Source of the DNA: Streptomyces rugosispiralis
Lineage (GTDB): Bacteria; Actinomycetota; Actinomycetes; Streptomycetales; Streptomycetaceae
Assembly (NCBI RefSeq): GCF_024505145.1
Contig: NZ_JANIAA010000005.1
Location: forward strand, 248,001 to 312,000
Length of the DNA stretch: 64,000 bases
Reading direction: 5' to 3'
Each line of letters opens with the position of its first letter. The first letter of the stretch is position 1. The position numbers and the translations under genes are program-made. Positions 28,385 to 37,559 of the stretch are shown here, in pieces. The notes beneath the pieces were generated by a model. That model did no database searches and was not told the DNA's origin. It saw only the letters and a list, made by a program, of their open reading frames with translations.

Positions 28385-28438
28385 CCCAACATCCCACCGC
28401 GGCCCAACGTCCCACCGGGCCCCAACGTCCCACCGCGC
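28385..28438. repeat. 18-bp tandem repeat, three copies
   Basis: CCCAACRTCCCACCG plus three variable bases, starting at 28385, 28403 and 28421, directly beyond the 187-bp array and before the end of the helicase gene. Confidence 0.8.
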
Positions 28439-28491
28439 CGCGCGGCCCGCCGCGCCCCGTGGTTCACTGCGCGGCCTCTCGGCCGCATCGC

Positions 28492-31191
28492 TCAGCGGCG
28501 GGTGTTGGTGCGGCGGGTCGGTTCGGCTGTGGTCGGGTCCTCGGGCCAGGGGTGTTTGGGGTATCGGCCGCGCAGTTCGGCGCGGACCGAGCGGTAGCCG
28601 TCCGTCCAGAAGGACGCCAGATCGGCGGTGACCGCGGCCGGGCGTCCCGCCGGGGACAGCAGGTGGATCAGCAGTGGCACCCGGCCGCCCGCGATCCGGG
28701 GGGCCTCCTGCCAGCCGAACAGCTCCTGCAACTTCACCGCCAGCACGGGCCGGTCCGCGCCGTAGTCCACCCGCACTCGCGAGCCGCTCGGCACCTCGAT
28801 CCGCTCCGGTGCCAGCTCCTCGAAGCGCGCCGCCTCGCCCGTGGCCCACGGCATCAGCCGGGCCAGCGCCTGTCCGGCGTCCACCCGCCCCAGATCGGCG
28901 CGCCCGCGGGCCCGCGCCAGCTCCGTCCCGAGCCAGTCGTCCGCGCGGTCCAGCAGCGCCTCGTCGGAGACGTCCGGCCAGGCCCCGCCCAGCTCGCGGT
29001 GGAGGAAGGCCATCCGCTGCCGGACCGCCGTGGCCTGTGCCGACCAGCGCAGCAGCCCCGTGCCCTCGCGGCGCAGCCCGTCCAGCAGCGCCCGCCGCAC
29101 CAGTTCCGGATCGGGGTCGGCCAGCGGCCGGGACACCAACTCGATCGCGCCGAGCCGGGCCACCCGCCGCGTCAGGACGTCCTCGTCGGCCCAGCGCACC
29201 TCCTCGCCCTCCGAGGCCAGCGCGGCGGCCGCCGTCCGGGCGGTGTCCTCGTCGGTCACCGCCGCTAGCCGCACCCGCGCCGACGCGGAGGCCACCGGCC
29301 GGTCCGCGACGGCAACCGCGAGCCACGGCGCCCCGCCCAGCCGCGAGCCGTCGCCCAGCTCCGCGCCCGTCCCGGCGGCCATGAGGTACGCCCGCTCGCC
29401 GCGCCGCCGGGCCACCCGCTCCGGGAACGCCAGCGCGGCCATCAGCCCCGCCACGGCGTCCTCGCCGCGCACCGGACCGGCACCGCCCCGCCCGCCGTCC
29501 GGACCCGCGGTCCCCGCGGCGGTCAGGGCGTGTTCCAGCCGCCGGGCCTCCTGGCGCCAGCGGGCGGCGTAGGGGTCGCCGCCGTGGCGGGCGGTACGCC
29601 AGGCGGCGGCGAGGTCGTCGCCGTACTCCCTCGGGGGCTCCTCGCTCAGCAGGGCCACCACCTCGGCCGCCCGGCGCACGCCGACCTCCTTCGCGCCGTC
29701 GATGAGCGCCCGCGCGAGGCGGGGGTGGAGGCCGAGGCGGGCCATCCGGGTGCCGCGTTCGGTGGCCCGTCCCGCGGCGTCCACGGCGCCGATCGCGGTG
29801 AGCGTCTCGCGTGCGGCCGCCATCGCCCCGGCGGGCGGCGGATCGAGCAGGGCCAGCCCCGAGGCGTCCGGATCGCCCCAGCACGCCGTCTGGAGCGCGA
29901 AGGCCGTAAGGTCCGCACCGGCGATCTCCGGGGACGGGAAGCGCGGCAGCCGGGCGTCCTCCGCCTCCGGCCAGCAGCGGTAGACCACCCCGGGCGCCTC
30001 GCGCCCCGCACGGCCCGCACGCTGCCGGGCGGCGGCCCGTGACGCCCTTACGGTCGTCAGCGCGCTCAGGCCGCGTGCGTGGTCCATCCGGGGCTCACGC
30101 GCCAGCCCGCAGTCCACGACGATCCGCACGCCCGGCACGGTCAGGCTCGACTCGGCGACCGAGGTGGCCAGCACCACCCGCCGCCGGCCGCCGTCCGCGC
30201 CCGCGCCCGCGAGCACCGCCTCTTGTACGGCGGCCGGCGCCCGCCCGTGCACCTGGAGGACCTCCGCGGCGGCGAGCCCGCCCAGCTTCCCGGCCACCCG
30301 GGCGATCTCCCCGACGCCCGGCAGGAAGCACAGCACATCGCCCTCCCGCTCGCGCAGCGCCCGCCGCACCACGGCCGCGACATGGTCCAGCAGGGCGGGG
30401 TCCACCCGCATCCCGTGCGGCGGCCTCACGGGGCGCTCCGGCGGCGCCCACACCACCTCCACCGGATGGGAGACCCCCGGCGCCGAGACGACCGGCGCGG
30501 GGTCCCCGGGGCCGTCCCCGCCGCCCGTCCCGCCGTCGCCGCTCCCGCCGTCGCCGCCATCCCCGCCGTCGCCGCCATCCCCGCCGTCGCCGAGCAGCCG
30601 CGCCCAGCCCTCCGCGTCCGTGGTCGCCGAGGCGGCGATCAGCCGGAGGTCGGGGCGCAGGGCGGCCCGGACGTCCAGCAGGAAGGCGGCGGCCGTGTCC
30701 GCGTCCAGATGGCGCTCATGGCATTCGTCGAGCACGACCACATCGACGCCGGCCAGCTCCTGATCGCGTTGCAGCCGCTGCAACAGCACACCGGTCGTGA
30801 CCACCTCGACCACGGTCCCCGGCCCGGCCTGCCGCTCCCCTCGCACGGTGAAGCCGACCCTGCCGCCCGGCCGCTCGCCCAGCAGCCACGCCATCCGCCG
30901 CGCGGCGGCCCGCGCCGCGATCCGCCGCGGCTCGGCCACCAGCACCCGCCGCACCGCTCCGCCGCCCACCGCTCCGCCGCCCACCAGCCCGCCACCCACC
31001 GGTCCGCCGCCCACCAGCCCGGCGAGCACCAGCGGCACCAGCGTCGTCTTACCGGTCCCCGGGGGCGCGCACAGCACGGCGACCCCGCGGTCGTCGAGCG
31101 CACGCAGCAGTTCGGGCACGGCGTCGCGTACGGGAAGGCGGTCCAGGGCCTCGGCGCGCGGGTCCGCGGGGTCGGTCAACGCTCGCCTCAA
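28492..31191 (-). CDS. hrpB: ATP-dependent RNA helicase HrpB-type
   Basis: About 899 residues, a DExH-box helicase. Motif I APPGTGKTTLVPL, motif II DECHERHLDADTAAAF, motif III SATTDAE and motif VI RQRAGRAGREAPGVVYRCW are present, followed by the HrpB C-terminal domain (LPWATGEAARFEELAPERIEVPSG). Start chosen is the TTG at 31191 overlapping the upstream methyltransferase stop by 4 nt; a TTG at 31179 is also possible. Two low-complexity inserts lie between helicase motifs: glycine-rich VGGG repeats after motif I and a GGD run near DNA 30520-30600. They are longer than in typical HrpB (about 820-840 residues). Cellular RNA target unknown. Confidence 0.88.
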   Translation of the reverse strand: MRRALTDPADPRAEALDRLPVRDAVPELLRALDDRGVAVLCAPPGTGKTTLVPLVLAGLVGGGPVGGGLVGGGAVGGGAVRRVLVAEPRRIAARAAARRMAWLLGERPGGRVGFTVRGERQAGPGTVVEVVTTGVLLQRLQRDQELAGVDVVVLDECHERHLDADTAAAFLLDVRAALRPDLRLIAASATTDAEGWARLLGDGGDGGDGGDGGDGGSGDGGTGGGDGPGDPAPVVSAPGVSHPVEVVWAPPERPVRPPHGMRVDPALLDHVAAVVRRALREREGDVLCFLPGVGEIARVAGKLGGLAAAEVLQVHGRAPAAVQEAVLAGAGADGGRRRVVLATSVAESSLTVPGVRIVVDCGLAREPRMDHARGLSALTTVRASRAAARQRAGRAGREAPGVVYRCWPEAEDARLPRFPSPEIAGADLTAFALQTACWGDPDASGLALLDPPPAGAMAAARETLTAIGAVDAAGRATERGTRMARLGLHPRLARALIDGAKEVGVRRAAEVVALLSEEPPREYGDDLAAAWRTARHGGDPYAARWRQEARRLEHALTAAGTAGPDGGRGGAGPVRGEDAVAGLMAALAFPERVARRRGERAYLMAAGTGAELGDGSRLGGAPWLAVAVADRPVASASARVRLAAVTDEDTARTAAAALASEGEEVRWADEDVLTRRVARLGAIELVSRPLADPDPELVRRALLDGLRREGTGLLRWSAQATAVRQRMAFLHRELGGAWPDVSDEALLDRADDWLGTELARARGRADLGRVDAGQALARLMPWATGEAARFEELAPERIEVPSGSRVRVDYGADRPVLAVKLQELFGWQEAPRIAGGRVPLLIHLLSPAGRPAAVTADLASFWTDGYRSVRAELRGRYPKHPWPEDPTTAEPTRRTNTRR

Positions 31192-32114
31192 TCCCGCTCG
31201 CACACGAAGATCGCCGTGCCCGGGATGAGGTTCCCCCGCAGCGGGGACCAGCCGCCCCACTCCTGGTGGTTCCACCCGGGCCACTCCGGCTCGATCAGGT
31301 CGACCAGCCGGAAGCCCCCGGCCACCACGTCCCGCACCCGGTCGCCGAGGGTCCTGTGGTGCTCCACATAGACGGCCCGGCCCGATTCGTCCTGCTCCAC
31401 ATAGGGCGTGCGGTCGAAGTAGGAGGCGGCGATGGACAGCCCCTCGGGCCCCGGTTCGTCGGGGAACGCCCAGCGGATCGGATGCGTCACCGAGAAGACC
31501 CACCGCCCGCCCGGCCGCAGCACCCGGCGCACCTCGCGCATCACCCGCACCGGCTCGGCCACGAACGGCACCGCCCCGTACGCCGAGCACGCCAGGTCGA
31601 ACGAGCCGTCCCGGAAGGGCAGGGCCGTGGCGTCGGCCTGCACCAGCGCCACCCCGGCCGGGTCACCAGCCCGGGAGGCCCCGGAGACCCCGGAGGCCCC
31701 TGACGCCCCAGAGGCCCCAGAGGCCCCTGACGCCCCGGAGACCGCCGCCTCCGCGTCGATCCGCCGCGCGTGCCGCAGCTGCCGGTGGGAGAGGTCCAGC
31801 GCCACCGGCCGTGCCCCCTGGGCGGCCAGCCAGCGGGCGCACTGCGCGGCGCCCGCGCCCACCTCCAGCACATCGCGCCCCTTGAGCGCCTCGACGGGGC
31901 CCAGCAGCCCCGCCTCCGCCTCGTCCAGCCCCTCCGGGCCCCATATGAACCGGTCGTCGCCCAGGAAGGCGCCGTGCTCCTCCTGGTACTCGTCCGCGTT
32001 GCGGTCCCACCACCCCCGGTTCGCCCGGCTGCTCTCCGCCGTGTCGGCGATCCGGCGGGTGGCCGTCGGCTCGGCGGCCACCCCGGGGGTGCTGGGCTCG
32101 TGTTCTTGGACCAT
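31188..32114 (-). CDS. SAM-dependent class I methyltransferase
   Basis: A 308-residue methyltransferase. Motif I is DVLEVGAGAAQCARWLAAQG and post-motif acidic residue is in PVALDLSHRQ; VQADATALPFRDGSFDLACS is the motif II/III region and VLRPGGRWVFSVTHPIRW the post-III strand. The N-terminus has WWDRNADEYQEEHGAFLGDD as in UbiE/YcgJ-like enzymes. A seven-fold GAS-type tripeptide repeat (about residues 130-150) interrupts the domain between the SAM loop and the next strand. Substrate unknown. Start at 32114 lacks a clear ribosome site. Coupled to the helicase gene downstream. Confidence 0.85.
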   Translation of the reverse strand: MVQEHEPSTPGVAAEPTATRRIADTAESSRANRGWWDRNADEYQEEHGAFLGDDRFIWGPEGLDEAEAGLLGPVEALKGRDVLEVGAGAAQCARWLAAQGARPVALDLSHRQLRHARRIDAEAAVSGASGASGASGASGASGVSGASRAGDPAGVALVQADATALPFRDGSFDLACSAYGAVPFVAEPVRVMREVRRVLRPGGRWVFSVTHPIRWAFPDEPGPEGLSIAASYFDRTPYVEQDESGRAVYVEHHRTLGDRVRDVVAGGFRLVDLIEPEWPGWNHQEWGGWSPLRGNLIPGTAIFVCERD

Positions 32115-32239
32115 CGCGCGCGTCGTCGTACTCTCTGTATCGACCTGTGGCTGCGGGGCGCGGTGAGAGCCGCGTCGCAGTACGGACCATGCAATTTGCC
32201 AGGTTCGGGGCGTTAATCCCCACGTGTGCTCTTCGTGCA

Positions 32240-32268
32240 TTGACCATGCCCGGCTGCCCCCGTATGCT
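32240..32268 (+). promoter_or_regulatory. Strong sigma-70-type promoter of rpsA
   Basis: TTGACC (32240-32245), a 17-nt spacer, and TATGCT (32263-32268): close to the consensus for the principal sigma factor HrdB. Transcription would start near 32275, giving a leader of about 207 nt before rpsA. Confidence 0.78.
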
Positions 32269-32274
32269 ACAAGT

Positions 32275-32481
32275 TGCGCTGCGGGCCTGTGCGCCTCGGA
32301 CGGAGCAGGCCGCGCTCGCATCTGTTGTATGTCCCCTCGGTTGTCGAGGCGCTCGCGCTTTTCGATCCCTGAAATCGGAAAGATTCGGCGTCTCCAAGGC
32401 TGTCCGGCTTCGGCAGTGCGATAAAGGGTCCCGGCGTAGCAGTACCTACGACTTCATGTCCGTACCGGAGCCCTTTTCCAC
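32275..32481 (+). promoter_or_regulatory. Long 5' leader of rpsA
   Basis: Untranslated region between the predicted start site and the rpsA ATG. It is less GC-rich than its surroundings and contains several possible stems, for example around 32275-32310 (GCGGGCCTG / CAGGCCGC-like pairing). S1 protein regulates its own mRNA in other bacteria; whether this leader does so is inference. No known riboswitch class was recognised. Confidence 0.5.
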
Positions 32482-33984
32482 ATGACGAGCAGCACCGAGG
32501 CAACCCGCACCACCCCGCAGGTGGCGGTCAACGACATCGGTTCCGAGGAAGCCTTCCTCGCCGCGATCGACGAGACGATCAAGTACTTCAACGACGGCGA
32601 CATCGTCGACGGCGTCATCGTGAAGGTCGACCGGGACGAGGTCCTGCTCGACATTGGTTACAAGACCGAAGGCGTCATCCCCTCTCGCGAACTGTCGATC
32701 AAGCACGACGTCGACCCCAACGAGGTCGTCGCCGTCGGCGACGAGATCGAGGCCCTCGTCCTCCAGAAGGAGGACAAGGAAGGCCGACTGATCCTCTCGA
32801 AGAAGCGCGCCCAGTACGAGCGCGCCTGGGGCACCATCGAGAAGATCAAGGAAGAGGACGGGATCGTCACCGGTACCGTCATCGAGGTCGTCAAGGGTGG
32901 TCTCATCCTCGACATCGGCCTCCGTGGCTTCCTCCCCGCCTCCCTGGTGGAGATGCGCCGCGTTCGCGACCTGCAGCCCTACGTGGGCAAGGAGCTCGAG
33001 GCGAAGATCATCGAGCTCGACAAGAACCGCAACAACGTGGTCCTGTCCCGCCGCGCCTGGCTGGAGCAGACCCAGAGCGAGGTCCGCCAGACCTTCCTCA
33101 CCACCCTCCAGAAGGGCCAGGTGCGCTCCGGCGTCGTCTCCTCCATCGTCAACTTCGGTGCGTTCGTGGACCTGGGCGGCGTCGACGGTCTCGTCCACGT
33201 CTCGGAGCTGTCCTGGAAGCACATCGACCACCCGTCCGAGGTCGTCGAGGTCGGCCAGGAGGTCACGGTCGAGGTCCTGGACGTCGACATGGACCGCGAG
33301 CGCGTCTCCCTGTCGCTCAAGGCGACGCAGGAGGACCCGTGGCAGCAGTTCGCCCGGACCCACCAGATCGGTCAGGTCGTCCCGGGTAAGGTCACCAAGC
33401 TCGTGCCGTTCGGTGCGTTCGTCCGCGTCGACGAGGGCATCGAGGGTCTGGTCCACATCTCCGAGCTGGCCGAGCGCCACGTGGAGATCCCGGAGCAGGT
33501 CGTCCAGGTCAACGACGAGATCTTCGTCAAGGTCATCGACATCGACCTCGAGCGCCGCCGCATCAGCCTCTCGCTGAAGCAGGCCAACGAGGCATTCGGT
33601 GCCGACCCGTCCGTGGTCGAGTTCGACCCGACCCTGTACGGCATGGCCGCGTCCTACGACGACCAGGGCAACTACATCTACCCCGAGGGCTTCGACCCCG
33701 AGACCAACGACTGGCTCGAGGGCTTCGAGACCCAGCGCGAGGCCTGGGAGACCCAGTACGCCGAGGCGCAGCAGCGCTTCGAGCAGCACCAGGCGCAGGT
33801 CATCAAGTCCCGCGAGGCCGACGAGCAGGCCGCTGCCGAGGCGGGCAACGCCGCCCCGGCGCCGGGCGGGCAGGCGGCCGGTGGCGGTTCGTACTCCTCG
33901 GAGTCGGCCGACAACTCGGGCGCCCTGGCCTCGGACGAGGCGCTGGCCGCGCTTCGCGAGAAGCTGGCCGGCGGCCAGAGCTGA
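32482..33984 (+). CDS. rpsA: 30S ribosomal protein S1
   Basis: A 500-residue S1 protein with four S1 RNA-binding repeats: GDIVDGVIVKVDRDEVLLDIGYKTEG (start about 38), GIVTGTVIEVVKGGLILDIG (about 125), VRSGVVSSIVNFGAFVDLGG (about 212) and VVPGKVTKLVPFGAFVRVDEG (about 297). A Gln/Glu-rich and Gly/Ser-rich C-terminal tail follows, as is typical for actinobacteria, which lack two of the six repeats of E. coli S1. It helps the 30S subunit bind structured mRNA. ATG 32482 lies after GGAG at a rather long distance. Strong promoter and long leader upstream; strong terminator downstream. Confidence 0.97.
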   Translation: MTSSTEATRTTPQVAVNDIGSEEAFLAAIDETIKYFNDGDIVDGVIVKVDRDEVLLDIGYKTEGVIPSRELSIKHDVDPNEVVAVGDEIEALVLQKEDKEGRLILSKKRAQYERAWGTIEKIKEEDGIVTGTVIEVVKGGLILDIGLRGFLPASLVEMRRVRDLQPYVGKELEAKIIELDKNRNNVVLSRRAWLEQTQSEVRQTFLTTLQKGQVRSGVVSSIVNFGAFVDLGGVDGLVHVSELSWKHIDHPSEVVEVGQEVTVEVLDVDMDRERVSLSLKATQEDPWQQFARTHQIGQVVPGKVTKLVPFGAFVRVDEGIEGLVHISELAERHVEIPEQVVQVNDEIFVKVIDIDLERRRISLSLKQANEAFGADPSVVEFDPTLYGMAASYDDQGNYIYPEGFDPETNDWLEGFETQREAWETQYAEAQQRFEQHQAQVIKSREADEQAAAEAGNAAPAPGGQAAGGGSYSSESADNSGALASDEALAALREKLAGGQS

Positions 33985-34016
33985 CCAGCCGCCGCTAGCC
34001 GGCACCAGCTGAGCAG

Positions 34017-34050
34017 GTAAGGCCCGCTCCCCATGGGGAGCGGGCCTTAC
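34017..34050. terminator. Bidirectional terminator after rpsA
   Basis: Perfect 16-bp arms 34017-34032 and 34035-34050 (GTAAGGCCCGCTCCCC). The right arm overlaps the last codons and stop of the minus-strand beta-helix fragment. Confidence 0.92.
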
Positions 34051-34508
34051 GCATGCCCATGGCGCCGCACACTGACCGAAACGGAGTCCACGGTCACGCC
34101 GCGGGCGCCGTCGATCCTGATGCCCTCCTTGCCGCCGCGGACCGTGATCCCCCTGACCGTCCAGTACGAGGCGCCGTTCAGCCGCAGCCCATAGCCGCCG
34201 CTCGCGGTGAGGACCGCTTTCGAGGAGCCGGTGAGGGTGATCCGCGAGCCGGAGGTGCCGGAGGCGGTGATCTCGAATCCGCCGTGGTACCTGCCGTCGG
34301 CGAGCCGGATCGTATCGCCGGGCCGGGCCCCGGCAAGGGCCTCCCGGAGCCCGTCCGTGTCATCCACGGAGATCGGGACGGCGGTGGCGGCGGGAGCGTC
34401 CCGCCCGGTCATGCCCGCCGCCATCAGCCCACCGGTGGCGATCAGTCCGGCGGCGATGGCGGTGAGGAGGGTGCGTAATCGGGTGGGAGTGCGGCCGGGG
34501 GAGTGCAT
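34047..34508 (-). pseudogene. Truncated secreted right-handed beta-helix (pectate-lyase/chondroitinase-like) protein
   Basis: An open frame of 153 residues: signal-like LLTAIAAGLIATGGLMAAG, then DDTDGLREALAGARPGDTIRLADGRYHGGF and repeating beta-helix rungs (GLRLNGASYWTVRGITVRGG, GIRIDGARGVTVDSVSV). Family members are usually about 350-450 residues and continue through many more rungs; here the frame ends RRHGHA and stops inside the rpsA terminator. It is therefore read as a 3'-truncated remnant. It could still give a small secreted product. Start at ATG 34508 is preferred over 34547. Confidence 0.7.
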
Positions 34509-34820
34509 AGGAGGCTGCCTTCCTGTGCCGTGGCCAGAGGTGAACACGCTGGGTTCTGGTCAGTGAACGCCGGATGACATGATGAACCGCTGACGGCTGG
34601 CGAAGATAGGCGTGCCGCATATGTGCGTCAACCCCGCGACGTGCGCCGACGTCGAGATCGGGCCGCCCACGTTCGCCCCGGTGAGCGCTCGGGCACCTCG
34701 CCCGAACGGGTCCCTCGCAAACGGGGTTCGGGGCCGTTCGGCCATCGAGGATCCCGCCCGGGGAATGCCCCCGCCCCCGTTCGGTGTTCTTCGGTGCGAA
34801 CACGAGGAGGAGCGGTCACA

Positions 34821-35765
34821 GTGCATGATCCGCAGGAGTTGTACGCATGGGAACCGAGCGGGCTGGCGGAGGTCGACGCGATAGCGTCGCGGGACTCGGC
34901 CGGGCTGGTGCTGCTGTACCACTTCGACGGCTATATCGACGCCGGCGAGACCGGGGACCAGATCGTGGAGCGGCTGCTCGACGGCCTGCCACGCAAGGTG
35001 GTCGCGCGTTTCGACCATGACCGGCTGGTCGACTACCGGGCCCGTCGGCCCCTGTTGACCTTCCAGCGCGACCGGTGGACGGCGTACGAGACCCCGAAGA
35101 TCGAGCTGCATCTGGTGCGCGACGCGACCGCGGCCCCGTTCCTGCTGCTCACCGGGCCGGAGCCGGATGTGGAGTGGGAGCGGTTCGCGGCGGCCGTGCG
35201 CCAGATGGTCGAGCGGCTGGGCGTGCGGCTCGCGGTGAACTTCCACGGCATCCCGATGGGTGTGCCGCACACCCGGCCGGTCGGCATCACCCCGCACGGC
35301 AATCGCACCGACCTTATGCCCGGTCACCGGGGCTACTTCGACGAGGCCCAAGTGCCCGGCAGCGCCGAATCCCTGATCGAGTACCGGCTCGCCGAGGCGG
35401 GCCGCGACGTCCTCGGCGTGGCCGCGCACGTGCCGCACTATCTGGCCCGGTCGGCCTATCCGGACGCGGCGCTCACCGCGCTGGAGGCCATCACCGCGGC
35501 CACCGGTCTGGTGCTGCCGGGGCCGACGCACGCGCTGCGCAACGAGGCCCTCAGAACGCAGGAGGAGATCGAGCGGCAGATCTCGGAGGGCGACGAGGAA
35601 CTGGTGGCGCTCGTACGGGGCCTGGAGCACCAGTACGACGCGGTGGCCGGGGCCGAGAGCCGCGGCAACCTGGTCGCGGAGCCGGCCGAGCTGCCCTCGG
35701 CGGATGAACTGGGCGCGGAGTTCGAACGGTTCCTCGCCGAGCGCGAGGGCGACGGCGGAGCCTGA
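34821..35765 (+). CDS. PAC2 family protein
   Basis: A 314-residue protein of the PAC2 (proteasome assembly chaperone-like) family. It has [20 protein letters not shown] near the start, [19 protein letters not shown], a [20 protein letters not shown] strand-helix and [21 protein letters not shown], then [23 protein letters not shown]. Actinobacterial homologues resemble archaeal/eukaryal proteasome chaperones in fold, but their task is not settled. GTG 34821 follows GAGGAGG. It ends 38 bp before coaE. Confidence 0.85.
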   Translation: MHDPQELYAWEPSGLAEVDAIASRDSAGLVLLYHFDGYIDAGETGDQIVERLLDGLPRKVVARFDHDRLVDYRARRPLLTFQRDRWTAYETPKIELHLVRDATAAPFLLLTGPEPDVEWERFAAAVRQMVERLGVRLAVNFHGIPMGVPHTRPVGITPHGNRTDLMPGHRGYFDEAQVPGSAESLIEYRLAEAGRDVLGVAAHVPHYLARSAYPDAALTALEAITAATGLVLPGPTHALRNEALRTQEEIERQISEGDEELVALVRGLEHQYDAVAGAESRGNLVAEPAELPSADELGAEFERFLAEREGDGGA

Positions 35766-35803
35766 CCGATGACCCCACCGGCGCGCCGTATAGCGTGGGC
35801 CCC

Positions 35804-36412
35804 ATGCTGAACCTGGGGCTCACGGGCGGAATCGGCGCGGGCAAGAGCGAGGTCTCACAGATCCTGACTTCATTGGGAGCGGTGCTGATCGACTCGGATC
35901 GGATCGCTCGTGAGGTGGTCGAGCCGGACACGCCGGGACTGGCCGCCGTGGTCGCCGAATTCGGCCCCGAGGTGCTGACCGCAGATGGCCGGCTGGACCG
36001 GCCCAAGCTCGGCGGGATCGTCTTCACCGACCCGGAGCGGCTGAGCGCGCTGAACGCGATCGTCCACCCGCTGGTCCGGGACCGCTCCGCCGAACTCCAG
36101 GCGGCGGCCGCGCCCGACGCCGTCGTCGTCCATGACGTCCCCCTCCTGGCCGAGAACAAGCTGGCGCCGCTCTACGACCTGGTCATGGTCGTGGACGCCA
36201 CGCCCGAGACCCAGCTGGACCGGCTGGTGCGGCTGCGCGGCATGGCCGAGGACGAGGCGCGGGCCCGGATGGCGGCACAGGCCACCCGCGCGGAACGGCT
36301 GGCGATCGCCGATGTCGTGATCGACAACAATGGCCCGATCGAGGCGCTGGAGCCGCAGGTCGGAAAGGTCTGGGCGGACCTGGTGCGGCGCGCGGCCGCC
36401 ACGGAGGGCTGA
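35804..36412 (+). CDS. coaE: Dephospho-CoA kinase
   Basis: A 202-residue P-loop kinase that adds the last phosphate in coenzyme A synthesis. Walker A is [14 protein letters not shown] (residues 5-18), followed by the substrate region [19 protein letters not shown] and [18 protein letters not shown]; the lid is [17 protein letters not shown]. Normal family length. TAGCGT (35791-35796) ends 7 nt before the ATG and no ribosome site is seen, so a leaderless mRNA is likely. Confidence 0.96.
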   Translation: MLNLGLTGGIGAGKSEVSQILTSLGAVLIDSDRIAREVVEPDTPGLAAVVAEFGPEVLTADGRLDRPKLGGIVFTDPERLSALNAIVHPLVRDRSAELQAAAAPDAVVVHDVPLLAENKLAPLYDLVMVVDATPETQLDRLVRLRGMAEDEARARMAAQATRAERLAIADVVIDNNGPIEALEPQVGKVWADLVRRAAATEG

Positions 36413-36567
36413 GCCGGGGCGCGGTACGTACGGGGCGGGCCGGGACCGAGCCGGGGCGCGGCGGGACCGAGTCGAGGCGTGCCGGGACCGAGCCGGGCGC
36501 GGCGCGGCGCGTGCGGCGGTCCGTGGCGGGGAATGCGGCGTGCGGGGTGATTGTTGTCCACCCCGTA

Positions 36568-36583
36568 ACGAACGATCATTCGT
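36568..36583. promoter_or_regulatory. 16-bp palindrome upstream of the TPR gene
   Basis: ACGAACGATCATTCGT is an inverted repeat with one mismatched pair, 72 bp before the TPR gene start, in an AT-richer patch after a stretch of CGGGACCGAG repeats (36440-36500). Candidate operator only. Confidence 0.4.
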
Positions 36584-36654
36584 GACGGTTCATCCCATCC
36601 CCTCACCCATCCACCGCCTCACCACCGAGTACGTACCCGGGGAAGGAAACGGCT

Positions 36655-37035
36655 GTGCCCGAGCCCACGCCCGAGACCCACGTCATCGACTTCCGCGCCG
36701 CGGAGCACCTGCTGGCCGCCCGAGATCCACGGGGCGCCGTGAAGCTGCTCGACTCGGTCATCAGCGCCCACCCCGAGAACACGGCGGCCCGGCTGCTCAG
36801 GGCCCGCGCGTTCTTCGGCGCTGCCCAGCTGCGCTCGGCGGAGCTGGAGTTCCAGCTCGTCCTGGAGCGCGAGCCGGACAACGCCTTCGCCCACTTCGCC
36901 CTGGCCCGCACCCTGGAGCGGGCCAACCGCCCGGCCGAGGCCACCCGCCACTTCCGGCTGGCCGCGGCGCTCGATCCGCGCCCGGACTTCGTGGAGGCGG
37001 CCCGGTTCGGCGAGAAGGACGGCCGGGACGGATAG
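36655..37035 (+). CDS. Small tetratricopeptide-repeat protein
   Basis: A 126-residue helical protein with about three TPR units: AAEHLLAARDPRGAVKLLDSV, TAARLLRARAFFGAAQLRSAE and NAFAHFALARTLERANRPAEA, with the alanine/leucine spacing of the repeat. Probably a protein-protein interaction module in the cytoplasm. GTG 36655 follows GGAAGGA. Partner unknown; a gene of this kind near coaE is common in Streptomyces. Confidence 0.85.
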   Translation: MPEPTPETHVIDFRAAEHLLAARDPRGAVKLLDSVISAHPENTAARLLRARAFFGAAQLRSAELEFQLVLEREPDNAFAHFALARTLERANRPAEATRHFRLAAALDPRPDFVEAARFGEKDGRDG

Positions 37036-37191
37036 GCCGGGACGGATAGGCGGGGCGCGGGCTGAGCCGCGGTGCTCGTCGCCGGGGCCGCGGTGCTCGC
37101 CGGGGCCCGCACGCCGTCGTACGCGCCGGTGCGCGGCGGGGGCCCGCGTCCCCGGTGCGCGCCAGGTTCCCGGTGAGCGCCAGGTCCCCGG

Positions 37192-37398
37192 TCAGCGCCA
37201 GAGGACGAATCCGCCGAGGACCACCGCGCCCAGCAGCACCACCCCGCCGAGCCCGAGCGCCACTCCGCGCTGACGGGCGAGGTCGTACGGGTCGGCCTCC
37301 GGTCCCCGCCGCGTATTCCGCCGCCCGTACGGCTCTCCGGTCCCGGAGAGCATCAGCCCGAGCGCACAGAGCGCGATGCCGATCGCCAGCACCCCCAT
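37192..37398 (-). CDS. Small two-segment membrane protein
   Basis: A 68-residue protein with two predicted membrane segments, VLAIGIALCALGLMLSG and GVALGLGGVVLLGAVVLGGF, joined by a charged loop (GRRNTRRGPEADPYDLARQR). AGGGGGG lies before the ATG at 37398. No known family recognised. Confidence 0.7.
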   Translation of the reverse strand: MGVLAIGIALCALGLMLSGTGEPYGRRNTRRGPEADPYDLARQRGVALGLGGVVLLGAVVLGGFVLWR

Positions 37399-37559
37399 GA
37401 CGGCCCCCCTGTCCCGGCAGGTACTCAGCAGGTACTGGGCAGTATCCCCCGGAACGAGGCGCTCCCCGCCGTCGATATCCCGTCACCGCGGGAGCGGCAT
37501 GCCGGCCTTACCGCGCCCACGCTTCAGCGGTGACGCCCTTACGGAGCCCGCCGTCGCTC

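Noticed and set aside
27669..28631. Long open frames through the 187-bp repeat array on both strands
   Set aside because: The period is not a multiple of three, so each copy would be read in another frame, and the proteins show no domain or sensible composition.
31192..31590. N-terminal extension of the helicase upstream of 31191
   Set aside because: It lies within the methyltransferase coding region in another frame and is Gly/Arg-rich without homology; the TTG coupled to the methyltransferase stop is more plausible.
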